In this document: in pieces, positions 16,082 through 24,691 of the stretch
Position numbering within the stretch: position 1 is the first letter of the stretch
Layout of the letters: each line of letters opens with the position of its first letter
DNA from: Acidimicrobiales bacterium
GTDB taxonomy: Bacteria; Actinomycetota; Acidimicrobiia; Acidimicrobiales; Acidimicrobilacustridaceae
Assembly: GCA_025456085.1 (NCBI GenBank)
Contig: JALOLF010000065.1
Coordinates: 1 to 38,959, forward strand
Direction of reading: 5' to 3'
DNA length: 38,959 bases
Notes under the pieces: model-generated
Seen by the model: only the letters and a program-made list of their open reading frames with translations
What the model was told of the DNA's origin: nothing
The model's database searches: none
Translations under genes and position numbers: made by a program

Positions 16082-17066
16082 TCAGGGCCGGGACTCGGCG
16101 CCCCCGGCCCGGTCGGACTCGTCCAGGATGTCGCCCACCAGCTCCTCGAGCAGGTCCTCGAGCGACACCACCCCGGTGGTCGTCCCCTCGTCGTCGGTCA
16201 CGAGTGCCATGTGGACCCGGGCCCGCCGCATCGACCGCAGCAGCTCCTCGAGCGTGCAGTCGCTGGCCACGACCAGCATGCGGCGCACCAGCCGCATGGG
16301 CAGCGGCCGACCGTGGGAGCCCGGCGGGAGCGAGAGCAGCGACTTGGCGTGGACGAACCCGAGCACGTGGTCGAGGTCGTGGTCGAGCACGGGCAGGCGG
16401 CTGTGCCCCGACTCGACGACCAGGCGCTCGATCTCGCCCACGTCCGTCGTGCGATCGACGGCGACGATGTCCTCGCGGGGCACCATCACCGAGGCCACGG
16501 TGCGGCCCTCGAAGTCGAGCACGCCGGTCATGAGGTCGTGGGCGAAGTCCTCGATCAGCCCTTCCTGGCGGGATTCGGCCAACATGGTGGCGAGCTCGTC
16601 GGCGGTGTGGGCCGAGGTCAACTCGTCACGGGGTTCGATCCGCAGGCCCCGCATGCCCAGGTTGGCGAGCACGTTGAGCAGCTTGATGACCGGGCGGAAC
16701 AGGCGCACGAACAGGCGGTAGCTGGGGGCCAGCACCAGCAGCGAGCGCTCCGGCCCGGCCAGGGCCAGGTTCTTGGGCACCATCTCGCCGATCACCATGT
16801 GCAGGAAGGACACGATGGTGAGGGCCACGACCAGGCCCACGAGGTGCAGCACCCGCTCGGGAGACGGTGATGCCGAGCTGCGCGCCCGCCAGCTGCAGGT
16901 TCAGGTCCCGGATGCCCTCCAGGGCGACCGTGGCGCGACGGCTCCCCTCCTCGGCGAAGGTCTCGAGCTTGTCGCGGCGCGAGCCGACGAGGGCGAACTC
17001 GACGGCGACGAAGTACCCGTTGGCCAACAGCAGGAGGACCGCGGCCGACACCGCGAGGAGCGTCAC
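16082..17066 (-). pseudogene. CNNM/hemolysin-C family (DUF21-CBS) membrane protein, broken by internal deletion and frameshift
   Basis: The first part starts at GTG 17066 (MTLLAVSAAVLLLLANGYFVAVEFALV) and runs through LAGAQLGITV. The second part, in a different frame, continues from VLHLVGLVVALTIVSFLHMVIGEMVPKN through two CBS domains (MVPREDIVAVD; VVSLEDLLEELVGDI). Compared with the intact neighbour at 17063-18385, about 26 residues are missing between LGITV and the VALTIV helix, and the frame changes at about 16855-16868. The DUF21 domain therefore lacks part of its membrane core. The GTG overlaps the neighbour's stop as GTGA. The family is linked to Mg/Co handling. Either a real deletion of about 77-79 bases or an assembly fault explains it. 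Confidence 0.75.
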
Positions 17067-18385
17067 GGCGTCGACCCCCGGTGCGCGGCGCCATGGCGGC
17101 CTTCACGCAGCCGGATGCGCGCCACGCGGCGGCGGTCCATCTCGACGACCTCGAGCTGCCAGCCGGCGTGGTCGAACACGTCGCCCACGGAGGGCACCCG
17201 ACCCAGGCGGTCGAGCACGAACCCGGCGATCGTGCCGTAGTCGCCCTCGGGCACCACGAACCCGGTCGCCTCCAGCACCTCGTCTGGGTGCAGCGATCCG
17301 GCGAGCACGTACTCCCCGGCGCCTTCGCGCACCGCGGGGCTGACGGTGAAGGGATCGTGCTCGTCGGAGATGTCACCCACGATCTCCTCGACGATGTCCT
17401 CCAGGGTGACGACGCCCGCCGTGCCGCCGTACTCGTCGATCACCACCGCCAGGTGTGTGCGACTGCGCCGCAGCTCGGTGAGCACGTCCTCGATCCCCCG
17501 GGTCTCGGGCACGGCCGGCACCGGGGTCATGAGCGCCGAGACCGGCGTGGTGGCCCGATCGGCCGGACGCACCGCGTGCACCGCCTTGGCGTGCACGACG
17601 CCGCGCACGTCGTCGAGGTCGGTCCCGAACACCGGGAAGCGGGAGTGCCCGGACGACACCGCCAGACGGGCCAGATCGAGCGCGGTGTCGTCGCAGGCGA
17701 GGGCGTCGAGCTGCGTGCGGGGCACCAGCACGTCACCGGCCGTCTTCTCACCGAAGCGGATGGACCGGCGCAGCAGCGTGGAGGCGTTCCCCGCCAGCGT
17801 TCCTTCCTCGGCCGAGGCCTGGATGATCAGCGCCAGCTCGGGCAGGGACCGCACGTGGGAGAGCTCTTCGCGGGGTTCGACGCCGAGGCGGCGCACCGTC
17901 CAGTTCGCGGCGCCGTTGAGCAGCGAGATGACCGGGCCGAACACGAGGTTGTAGAGGCGCACGGCGGGCGCCAGCACCAGGGTGGTGCCCTCCGGCCGGG
18001 CGATCGCCACCCCTTTGGGGATCAGCTCGCCGAGCACCATCTGGGCCACGGTGGCGAGCAGCAGCGCCAGGACGATGGCCACGCCGTCGGCGGCCCGGGT
18101 GCCGACGACCGGTTCGAGGGCCGGGGCGAGAAGTCGGGCGATGACGGGCTCGGCGATGAAGCCCAGCACGAGGGACACCACGGTGATGCCCAGCTGCGCG
18201 CCCGACAGCGAGAACGACAGCCGACGCAGGACGGCGAGGGCGACGCGGGCCCGCCGCTCCCCCGCCTCGGCACGCTGCTCGAGGCGGGTCCGGTCCACCG
18301 CGACGAGCGCGAACTCCGCCGCGACGAAGAAGGCACTGGCGGCGATCAGCAGGCAGACGGCGAGGATGCCGAGTGCGGATTCGAT
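17063..18385 (-). CDS. CNNM/hemolysin-C family (DUF21 + CBS pair + CorC_HlyC) membrane protein, probable ATC start
   Basis: A 440-residue protein. DUF21 membrane domain about 1-190 (LGILAVCLLIAASAFFVAAEFALVAVDR; GAQLGITVVSLVLGF; LGELIPKGVAIARPEG), a CBS pair about 205-330 (DVLVPRTQLDAL; HSRFPVFGTDLDDVRGVVHAK; GTAGVVTLEDIVEEIVGDI) and a C-terminal CorC_HlyC domain. The family is tied to Mg2+/Co2+ transport or resistance. No ATG, GTG or TTG is present at the right place. The codon ATC at 18385 lies 8 bases after a clear AGGAG (18398-18394) and begins the expected family N-terminus, so I propose ATC as start. A TACGCT box is at 18440-18435. The downstream broken paralogue overlaps by GTGA. Confidence 0.8.
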   Translation of the reverse strand: MESALGILAVCLLIAASAFFVAAEFALVAVDRTRLEQRAEAGERRARVALAVLRRLSFSLSGAQLGITVVSLVLGFIAEPVIARLLAPALEPVVGTRAADGVAIVLALLLATVAQMVLGELIPKGVAIARPEGTTLVLAPAVRLYNLVFGPVISLLNGAANWTVRRLGVEPREELSHVRSLPELALIIQASAEEGTLAGNASTLLRRSIRFGEKTAGDVLVPRTQLDALACDDTALDLARLAVSSGHSRFPVFGTDLDDVRGVVHAKAVHAVRPADRATTPVSALMTPVPAVPETRGIEDVLTELRRSRTHLAVVIDEYGGTAGVVTLEDIVEEIVGDISDEHDPFTVSPAVREGAGEYVLAGSLHPDEVLEATGFVVPEGDYGTIAGFVLDRLGRVPSVGDVFDHAGWQLEVVEMDRRRVARIRLREGRHGAAHRGSTP

Positions 18386-18434
18386 CGCAGGGTCTCCTGG
18401 AGGCGGGCGGGGCCCGGCGGCGCCGGACCCTCGC

Positions 18435-18440
18435 AGCGTA
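18435..18440 (-). promoter_or_regulatory. Candidate -10 box of the CNNM gene pair (TACGCT)
   Basis: TACGCT on the minus strand gives a leader of about 43 bases holding the AGGAG site that points to the ATC start at 18385. Confidence 0.4.
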
Positions 18441-18486
18441 CCGCCCCGACCCTGCCTTCCCGGGACGCAGGCGCGGGGTCGTTGGC

Positions 18487-18492
18487 TACCCT
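18487..18492 (+). promoter_or_regulatory. Candidate -10 box of the ABC ATPase gene (TACCCT)
   Basis: TACCCT followed by 6 bases and GTG at 18499, which opens a mini-ORF overlapping the main gene. Same layout as at 3580 and 10699. Confidence 0.5.
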
Positions 18493-18498
18493 GCCGGC

Positions 18499-18528
18499 GT
18501 GACGACCGACCTCCCGACGCGCCCGTGA
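18499..18528 (+). CDS. Leaderless mini-ORF (9 aa) ending in the GTGA of the ABC ATPase gene
   Basis: GTG at 18499 opens VTTDLPTRP and stops at the TGA 18526-18528, which overlaps the GTG at 18525 as GTGA. It starts exactly 6 bases after the TACCCT box. The main start lacks a Shine-Dalgarno sequence. Inferred to load ribosomes for the main gene. Confidence 0.4.
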   Translation: MTTDLPTRP

Positions 18529-19310
18529 GCGTCGTCCTGCGCCTGACCGGCGTCCGGCTCCGCCGTGGCGAGCGCACGGTGCTGGCCGACGTCGACTGGG
18601 TGGTGCACGACGACCAGCGCTGGGTGGTCCTCGGCCGCAACGGTTCCGGCAAGACGTCCCTGGTGCGGGTGGCCGCCCTCTACCAGCACCCCACCGCGGG
18701 CACGGTCGAGGTGCTCGGCGAGACCCTGGGCCGCACCGACGTGCGTCGCCTGCGCACCCGGGTGGGGCTGGCCAGCGCCGGATTCGCCGACCTGTTGCGG
18801 CCCACCATCAGCGCCTTCGACGTCGTGCGCTGCGGGCGCCACGGCGCCCTCGAACCGTGGTGGCACACCTACGACGACGCCGACCGGGACCGGGCCGAAC
18901 AGCTCCTCGAGCGCTTCGCCGTCGACCACGTGGCCGGGCAGGCCTTCGCCACCCTGTCCTCGGGCGAGCGCCAGCGGGTGCAGTTGGCACGCACGTTGAT
19001 GAACGACCCCGGCCTGGTGCTGCTCGACGAGCCCACCGCGGGACTCGACCTGGTCGGACGCGAGGAGCTGGTGGGCGCGCTGGGCGCGCTGGCCGACGAC
19101 CCGGGGGCGGCGCCCCTGGTGCTGGTGACGCACCACCTCGAGGAGATCCCCCCGGCGTTCACGCACGTGCTGCTGCTCGCCGAGGGTCGGGTGCACGCCG
19201 CAGGTCCGCTGGCCACCACGCTGACCGACGACGCGCTCTCGTCGTGCTTCGGGATCCCGCTCGCCGTCACCCGCCGGGGTGAGAGGTGGGCGGCGACGCT
19301 GCGCCGCTGA
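18525..19310 (+). CDS. ABC transporter ATP-binding protein (stand-alone)
   Basis: A 261-residue single ATPase domain: Walker A GRNGSGKT (37-44), the signature in the less usual form LSSGERQR, Walker B LVLLDEPTAGLD and H-loop VLVTHH. The segment WWHTYDDADRDRA between Walker A and the signature resembles a subgroup of lone ATPases related to iron-siderophore and ModF/YlmA-type proteins. No permease or binding protein is nearby, so the transport partner, if there is one, is encoded elsewhere or the protein has a non-transport role. Its 3' end overlaps the 3' end of argF on the opposite strand by 44 bases. Confidence 0.85.
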   Translation: MSVVLRLTGVRLRRGERTVLADVDWVVHDDQRWVVLGRNGSGKTSLVRVAALYQHPTAGTVEVLGETLGRTDVRRLRTRVGLASAGFADLLRPTISAFDVVRCGRHGALEPWWHTYDDADRDRAEQLLERFAVDHVAGQAFATLSSGERQRVQLARTLMNDPGLVLLDEPTAGLDLVGREELVGALGALADDPGAAPLVLVTHHLEEIPPAFTHVLLLAEGRVHAAGPLATTLTDDALSSCFGIPLAVTRRGERWAATLRR

Positions 19311-20235
19311 GCGTGCCCGACACGAGCAGGGCGAGGACGGCCTGCGCGGTGTGCAGCCGGTTCTCGGCCTGCTCGAACACCACGGAGCGCTCGCCGTCGA
19401 TGACCTCGGCCGTCACCTCCTCGCCACGGTGGGCCGGCAGGCAGTGCAGGAACACCGCGCCGGGTCGGGCCCGGTCGAGCAGGGCCCCGGTGACGCGGTA
19501 GGGGGCGAACGCGGCCAACCGGGCGTCGCGCTCGTCGTCGGGGTCGCCCATGGACAGCCACACGTCCGCGTACAGGGCGTCGGCACCGTCCGCCGCGGCC
19601 ACCGGGTCGTCGGTGACCTCGACCGCGCCACCGGTACGGGCGGCGATGACCTCGGCCGCGGCCACCACCGCCGGATCGGGGCGGTAGCCGTCGGGGCAGG
19701 CGGCCACGACCCGCATGCCGGCCAGGGCGCCGGCCTCCATAAGGCTGTGCGTGACGTTGTTGCCGTCGCCGAGGTACACGAGGCTCCGACCGGCGAGGTC
19801 CCCGAACCGCTCCTGCAGGGTGAGCAGGTCGGCGAGGCTCTGCAGGGGATGGTGACCGTCGGTGAGGGCGTTGACCACCGGGATGGACGCCGCAGCGGCG
19901 AAGCGGGCCACGTCGTCGTCGGAGTACGTGCGGATGGTGAAGGCCTCGGCGTAGCGCGACAGCACCCGCGCCGTGTCCTCGATGGTCTCCCCGCGGTCGA
20001 GCTGGAGCTCGTTGCCACCCACGACGAGGGGCGTGCCCCCCAGGTGGGCCACCGCGGTCTGCAGGGACAGCCGCGTCCGGGTCGACGGCTTGGCGAAGTG
20101 GTGCACCACCGTGCGACCTGCGAGCAACCCGATGTCACGAACCGGGGCCGCCTTGTACGCCGCAGCACGCTCGAGCACCTGTGCCAGGTCGTCGCCGGTG
20201 AGATCCGCGGTGCGCAACAGGTCCTTCAGGGCCAT
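19267..20235 (-). CDS. argF: Ornithine carbamoyltransferase
   Basis: A 322-residue enzyme that makes citrulline from ornithine and carbamoyl phosphate in arginine synthesis. Motifs: STRTR (51-55, carbamoyl-phosphate binding), DGHHPLQSLADLLT (127-140), YLGDGNNVTHSL, the ornithine loop DVWLSMG and FLHCLPAHRGEEV. The SMG loop fits ornithine rather than putrescine or N-acetylornithine. The ATG at 20235 has a GAGGAG ribosome site. No other arginine genes are adjacent. Its start overlaps the end of the SRPBCC gene by 10 bases, suggesting cotranscription. The last 15 residues are an Ala/Ser/Pro-rich extension running into the convergent ABC gene. Confidence 0.93.
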   Translation of the reverse strand: MALKDLLRTADLTGDDLAQVLERAAAYKAAPVRDIGLLAGRTVVHHFAKPSTRTRLSLQTAVAHLGGTPLVVGGNELQLDRGETIEDTARVLSRYAEAFTIRTYSDDDVARFAAAASIPVVNALTDGHHPLQSLADLLTLQERFGDLAGRSLVYLGDGNNVTHSLMEAGALAGMRVVAACPDGYRPDPAVVAAAEVIAARTGGAVEVTDDPVAAADGADALYADVWLSMGDPDDERDARLAAFAPYRVTGALLDRARPGAVFLHCLPAHRGEEVTAEVIDGERSVVFEQAENRLHTAQAVLALLVSGTLSGAASPPTSHPGG

Positions 20236-20738
20236 GACGGCTCCTCGTCTCGATCGGGGCCAGGGTGGTCGTCGGGTGGATCGGCCGGCGCGTGGGCGGG
20301 GTCGCTCACCAGGGACAGCAGCCGGGGGCGGGACCGCTCGATGGCATCGTCGAGGAGCCGCTCGAGGACCACGCCGGCGAAGCCGCCACCGTAGTGGAGC
20401 CGCATGGCCAACCGGCTGCCGTCGCCGTCCGGGGTGACCACGACGTCGAGCACCCACGGCGAGTGCCGGCGCCCGTCGAGCTCGCGACGCTCGAAGCGGG
20501 CCCGGGTCGGCGTGTCGTGACGGGTGCGGACCATGCGCAGCCGCTTCGACCGGGCCAACGGCCCCAACCGTCCCCGCAGCTCCACGTCCCAGGCCAGGGC
20601 CTCGTCGGCGTCGCGACCGGGTACGGGCCGAACCCGTCGCACGATCTCGAGCCAGTCGGGATAGCTGGCGAGGTCGTCGACCGCGGCGAACAGCCGGCCG
20701 GGTGGGCAGGGAGCATCGAGCGTGGCGGTCACGTCCAT
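20226..20738 (-). CDS. SRPBCC (START/polyketide-cyclase-like) family protein
   Basis: A 170-residue protein beginning MDVTATLDAPCPPGRLFAAVDDLASYPDW. This is the typical first strand and helix of the SRPBCC fold, followed by strands (AWDVELRGRLGPLARSKRLRMVR; SPWVLDVVVTPDGDGSRLAMRLHYGG) and a long C-terminal helix ending FAGVVLERLLDDAIERSRPRLLSLV. These proteins bind a hydrophobic ligand in a cavity; the ligand here is unknown. A second ATG lies 9 bases upstream (20747). I favour 20738 because a CACAAT box sits 7 bases before it. The tail is Pro/Asp-rich and overlaps the argF start. Confidence 0.75.
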   Translation of the reverse strand: MDVTATLDAPCPPGRLFAAVDDLASYPDWLEIVRRVRPVPGRDADEALAWDVELRGRLGPLARSKRLRMVRTRHDTPTRARFERRELDGRRHSPWVLDVVVTPDGDGSRLAMRLHYGGGFAGVVLERLLDDAIERSRPRLLSLVSDPAHAPADPPDDHPGPDRDEEPSWP

Positions 20739-20788
20739 CGGCGACATTGTGGCCCGGCGCACGGCGTTCGCGGCCAACCGGGATCGAC

Positions 20789-21829
20789 TCACCCCGACGG
20801 GGCGAGGGGTGCCACGGCCCAGGGCGCGACGCACACGACGACCTCGTCGCCGATGACGGGCTCCGAACCCGGCACCACGCCGGCGGCCAGCTCCGGCCCG
20901 TCGGCGACGGCGACCCGGACCAGCGCGTCCTCGCCCCGGAAGGCGACGCCGGCGACGACCCCGGGCACGCCGCCGGGTGCCGCCGCATCCCCGAGCCCGA
21001 CGCCCCCGGCGCGCAGCACGACCCGCGCGGCGCCGTCGGGCAGCTCGAGACCCCGGATCTCCAGGCCCCAGGCGGTGCGCCCCACCCCGGCGCGGACTTC
21101 CAGGTCGACGATGTTGGCGAAGCCCAGGAAGTCGGCGACCCAGTCGTCGGCCGGAGCCGTCCACACCGCTCGGGGTGTGCCCTGCTGGACCACCCGGCCC
21201 CCGCGCACCAGGACCACCCGGTCGGCGATGGCCAGAGCCTCGCCCTGGTCGTGGGTCACGTGCACCACGGTGAGGTCGAGCCGGTCGAACAGCGCCCGCA
21301 GCTCCAGCACCAGGCGCTCACGCAGGCTGCGGTCGAGCGCCCCCAGCGGCTCGTCCAGCATCAGCACACGCGGCTCGGGTGCCAACGTGCGGGCCAGCGC
21401 GACCCGTTGGCGCTCGCCACCCGAGAGCTCCCCCACGGCTCGACGCTGGAAGCCGGGCAGACCGACCAGCTCGAGGACCTCGGCGACGCGGGCCTCCCGC
21501 CGCTGCGGGGGATCGCCCCGCATGCGCAGCCCGAACGACACGTTGGCCCCCACGTCCCGGTGGGGGAACAGCGCGTGGTCCTGGAACATGAGCCCGACAC
21601 CGCGTCGGTGCGCCGGGATCGCCGCCTGGTCGACGCCGTCCAGCAGCACCCGACCGCGGTCGGGGGGCTGCAGACCGGCCACGACCCGCAGCAGCGTGCT
21701 CTTGCCGCACCCGCTCGGCCCCAGCAGGGCGACCACCTCGCCGGCGGTGACGTCGAGGGTGATGCCGTCGAGGGCCACGAGGGGACCGAAGCGCACCTGC
21801 ACGTCCTGCACCGACAGCGCCACGCTCAC
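20789..21829 (-). CDS. thiQ: Thiamine-type ABC transporter, ATP-binding protein
   Basis: A 346-residue ATPase of the spermidine/iron/thiamine (importer) group: Walker A GPSGCGKST, Q-loop MFQDHALFPH, signature LSGGERQRVALART, Walker B VLMLDEPLGALD, H-loop HVTHD. The final 100 residues form a TOBE-like regulatory domain. The GTG at 21829 overlaps the permease stop by GTGA. Substrate assignment comes from context: the TPP riboswitch and thiN head the same operon. By sequence alone an iron(III) transporter would also fit. Confidence 0.82.
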   Translation of the reverse strand: MSVALSVQDVQVRFGPLVALDGITLDVTAGEVVALLGPSGCGKSTLLRVVAGLQPPDRGRVLLDGVDQAAIPAHRRGVGLMFQDHALFPHRDVGANVSFGLRMRGDPPQRREARVAEVLELVGLPGFQRRAVGELSGGERQRVALARTLAPEPRVLMLDEPLGALDRSLRERLVLELRALFDRLDLTVVHVTHDQGEALAIADRVVLVRGGRVVQQGTPRAVWTAPADDWVADFLGFANIVDLEVRAGVGRTAWGLEIRGLELPDGAARVVLRAGGVGLGDAAAPGGVPGVVAGVAFRGEDALVRVAVADGPELAAGVVPGSEPVIGDEVVVCVAPWAVAPLAPSG

Positions 21830-23541
21830 GAGCGGAGCTCCAGTCGGTCGCGCAGCCGCTCGGCCGTCAGCACCACGACCAGGGTGCACGCCAGCAGCAC
21901 GACGGCCAGGGCCGTGGCCTGGGCCCGGTTCAGCGCGCCCGGTTGGGAGAGGAACCGGTCGATGGCCACCGTGACCGTGGGCGCGTCGGCGCGAGCCAGG
22001 AACAGGGTGGCGCCGAACTCCCCCAGCGAGACGGCGAAGGCGAACCCGGCGGCCACCACCACGGCCCGGCCCAGCAGGGGCAGGTCCACCTCACGCCAGG
22101 CCCGCCACGGGCTGGCGCCCAGCACCAGTGCGGCCTCCACCAGACGGTCGTCGACGGCACGCAGCACGGGCACCAGGACGCGGACGACGAAGGGCACGGC
22201 CACCAGGGCGTGGGCCAGGGGCAGCAGCCACCAGGAGCGACGCAGGTCGAGCGGCGGCTCGTCGAGGGCGACCAGGAAGCCGAGCCCGACCGTGACCGCG
22301 GAGGCCCCGAGGGGCAGCATGAGCGCGACGTCCAACCAAGCCGTGAGGGGACTCGACCGGCGGCGGTGCGCACCGCGCCGACTCGGGTCCAGGGGACGGC
22401 CGGCGATGGCCAGCGACGCCGACACGCCCACCACCACCGCCACGAGGGTCGCGGCCAGGGCGACCCGCAGGGAGTGGGCGACGGCCTCCAGCGGCGGCAC
22501 GAACTGGGTGCCGCCACGGCGGGCCTCGTCGAGTCCCCGCCACGCATCGAGCGTCCAACGACCGCCGACCGAGGCCGAGCGGGTCGCCAGGAGCACCAGG
22601 GGCAGGCCGAAGAACACCGCCGCCGACCCCAGCACGGCGCGCACCGCCAGCCGCTCGCCACCGGTGCGCGCCGGCCGCGCCCCGGCTCCGGCCGGCACCA
22701 GGGGCAGGGCGGTGGATCGACGCCCGAGGCGCGCCGCCACCAGCACCGCGGCGCTCACCGCCACCAGCTGCGCGACGGCCAACACGGCGGCGCTGCGCAC
22801 GTCCAGGTTCTGGACCCGTTGGTAGATCTCGACCTCGATGGTGCGGTTGGCCGGGCCGCCGACCAGCAGCACCACACCGAACGAGGTGAAGCAGAAGAGG
22901 AAGACGATGGCCGCCGCACCGGCCAGGGAGGGGGCGAGCAGCGGCGCGGTGACCTCCCGGAAGGCACGCACCGGACCGGCGCCCAGGACCCGGGCCGAGG
23001 CCTCGAGGCTCGGATCGAGCTGGCTCCACACGCCGCCGACCGTACGCACCACCACCGCCACGTTGAAGAAGACGTGCGCGGCCAGCACCGCGACCACGGT
23101 GAAGCGCAGGTCCAGACCCGACCCGGTGCGGGAGCTGCCGCCGATCCCCACCCATCCGGCCGCGGCGGCCACGGGCCCGTCGGGACCCAGCAGCTGCAGG
23201 AAGGCGGCGCCCACGACCACGGTGGGCGCCACGAAGGGGACGAGCAGCGCCGCCCAGGCCACGGACTTGCCGGGGAAGGTGCGGCGGGCGAAGACCCACG
23301 CCAGGGGCAGTCCCAGGGCCAGGGTGACGATGGTGGACACGGCCGCCTGCCAGGTGGTGAACCACATCACCTCGCGCACCGCCGGGTCGCCGAGCACGTC
23401 GGGCACCGAGCGTCCGGCGTCGGGTCCGAGGCGTGCAGCCCCGAACGCGGTGCGCACCAGGGTCACGAGGGGATGCAGGAACAGCACCCCCAGGAAGGCC
23501 GCCGGGAGCGCGGCCAGGGCGAGTCGGCTGCGCAGCCTCAC
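21826..23541 (-). CDS. thiP: Thiamine-type ABC transporter, fused two-domain permease
   Basis: A 571-residue membrane protein with about 12 hydrophobic helices forming two permease halves in one chain. Each half has an EAA loop that docks to the ATPase: EASARVLGAGPVRAFREVTAPLL in the first and EAALVLGASPWRAWREVDLPLL in the second. This two-in-one layout is shared by ThiP and FbpB permeases. The TPP riboswitch upstream and the thiamine-type binding protein before it favour thiamine or a precursor as cargo. The stop overlaps the ATPase start. The start at 23541 follows the binding-protein stop by 19 bases. Confidence 0.84.
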   Translation of the reverse strand: MRLRSRLALAALPAAFLGVLFLHPLVTLVRTAFGAARLGPDAGRSVPDVLGDPAVREVMWFTTWQAAVSTIVTLALGLPLAWVFARRTFPGKSVAWAALLVPFVAPTVVVGAAFLQLLGPDGPVAAAAGWVGIGGSSRTGSGLDLRFTVVAVLAAHVFFNVAVVVRTVGGVWSQLDPSLEASARVLGAGPVRAFREVTAPLLAPSLAGAAAIVFLFCFTSFGVVLLVGGPANRTIEVEIYQRVQNLDVRSAAVLAVAQLVAVSAAVLVAARLGRRSTALPLVPAGAGARPARTGGERLAVRAVLGSAAVFFGLPLVLLATRSASVGGRWTLDAWRGLDEARRGGTQFVPPLEAVAHSLRVALAATLVAVVVGVSASLAIAGRPLDPSRRGAHRRRSSPLTAWLDVALMLPLGASAVTVGLGFLVALDEPPLDLRRSWWLLPLAHALVAVPFVVRVLVPVLRAVDDRLVEAALVLGASPWRAWREVDLPLLGRAVVVAAGFAFAVSLGEFGATLFLARADAPTVTVAIDRFLSQPGALNRAQATALAVVLLACTLVVVLTAERLRDRLELRS

Positions 23542-23560
23542 GACCCTCCGTCCGAACCGG

Positions 23561-24691
23561 TCACCGCACGACGGTGTCGGTCCACTGCTCCACCCAGGCG
23601 CGGCGGTTGGCGGCCACGACCGTCGGTTCGATGTTCAGGGGCTGCGCGGCGGACTCGTCGTAGCGGGTGAACACCTCGGGCAGGCCCACACCCGTGCGCA
23701 CCGGCTCGACGAACATCTGCAGCGGGATGTCGGCCTGCAGCCGCTCGCCCAGCAGGAAGTCGACGACGGCCTGCGCCCCGGCGGGGTTCGCCGCGCCGGC
23801 GAGCACGCCGGCGAACTCGATCTGGCGGTAGCAGGTGGCGGTCACCACCCCGGTGGGCGCCTGCTCGGGCAGCGGGTCGGCGCCGCTGAAGGCCACCTCG
23901 GCCACCGGACTGGTGGCGTAGGACACCACCAGCGGCCGCTCACCCTCCCCCGAGCCGCCCGAGAACTCGCCGTAGTACGCCTGCTCCCAGCCCTCGGCGA
24001 CGGCGACGCCGTTGTCGCGCAGCGCCTCCCAGTAGCCGACCCAGGCATCGTCGTCGTCGCCGGTGTGGGCGATGGTGGCCAGCAGGAAGGCCAGACCCGG
24101 CGAGGACGTCGCCGGGTTCTGGACCACGAGCAGATCCCGGTAGGCGGGATCGACCAGGTCCTCGAAGCTCGATGGCGCCTCGAGCCCCTCGGCGTCGAAC
24201 CACTCCCGGTCGACGTTGACGCACACCTGGCCCTGATCGACGGGGGTGACCCGGTGCTGCGGGTCGAGCTCGAGCTCGTCGGGCACGGCGGCCAGCTCGG
24301 GGGACTCGTAGGGCTCGAACAGGTCGGCCTCGAGGCCCTCGGCGAGGAGGCTGTCGTCGATGCCGAACAGCACGTCGCCCTCGGGTTCGCCCCGCGTGAG
24401 GATCGCCCGGCTGACCAGCGTGCCGGCGTCGCCGCCCTTGAGCACCTCGACCCGCAGCCCGGTGGTGGCCTCCAGGTCGGCGAGCACCTCGTCGCTGACC
24501 GCGAAGGAGTCGTGGGTGAGCAGCCGGACGGTGCTGCCCACCGAGGTGTCCGACGAACCGGACGCCGCCGAACCCCCGTCGTCGTCGCCGCAGGCCGCGA
24601 GCGCGGCGAGCACCAGCCCCACTGCGGCTCCTGCTGCGGCCAGGCGGCGCCGAGGGCGCCGTCGGTCCCGGGTCGGGGGTTCGTGGGTCAT
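23561..24691 (-). CDS. thiB: Thiamine-type ABC transporter, substrate-binding lipoprotein
   Basis: A 376-residue secreted lipoprotein. It starts with an Arg-rich n-region, a hydrophobic core and the lipobox LAAC with Cys34, followed by an Asp/Gly/Ser linker. The mature part STVRLLTHDSFAVSDEVLADLEATTG, GDAGTLVSRAILTRGEPEGDVLFGIDDSLL and LFEPYESPEL is typical of ThiB/TbpA periplasmic binding proteins. It should catch thiamine or its phosphates outside the membrane and hand them to the ThiP/ThiQ pair. The ATG at 24691 has a GGGAGG ribosome site and also overlaps the stop of thiN (ATGA). Confidence 0.88.
   Translation of the reverse strand: MTHEPPTRDRRRPRRRLAAAGAAVGLVLAALAACGDDDGGSAASGSSDTSVGSTVRLLTHDSFAVSDEVLADLEATTGLRVEVLKGGDAGTLVSRAILTRGEPEGDVLFGIDDSLLAEGLEADLFEPYESPELAAVPDELELDPQHRVTPVDQGQVCVNVDREWFDAEGLEAPSSFEDLVDPAYRDLLVVQNPATSSPGLAFLLATIAHTGDDDDAWVGYWEALRDNGVAVAEGWEQAYYGEFSGGSGEGERPLVVSYATSPVAEVAFSGADPLPEQAPTGVVTATCYRQIEFAGVLAGAANPAGAQAVVDFLLGERLQADIPLQMFVEPVRTGVGLPEVFTRYDESAAQPLNIEPTVVAANRRAWVEQWTDTVVR

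Noticed and set aside
16625-16645. tRNA T-arm-like string (ggttcgatcc)
   Set aside because: It lies inside the CNNM coding frame, and no acceptor stem or anticodon arm can be built around it. No tRNA or rRNA gene is seen in the window.
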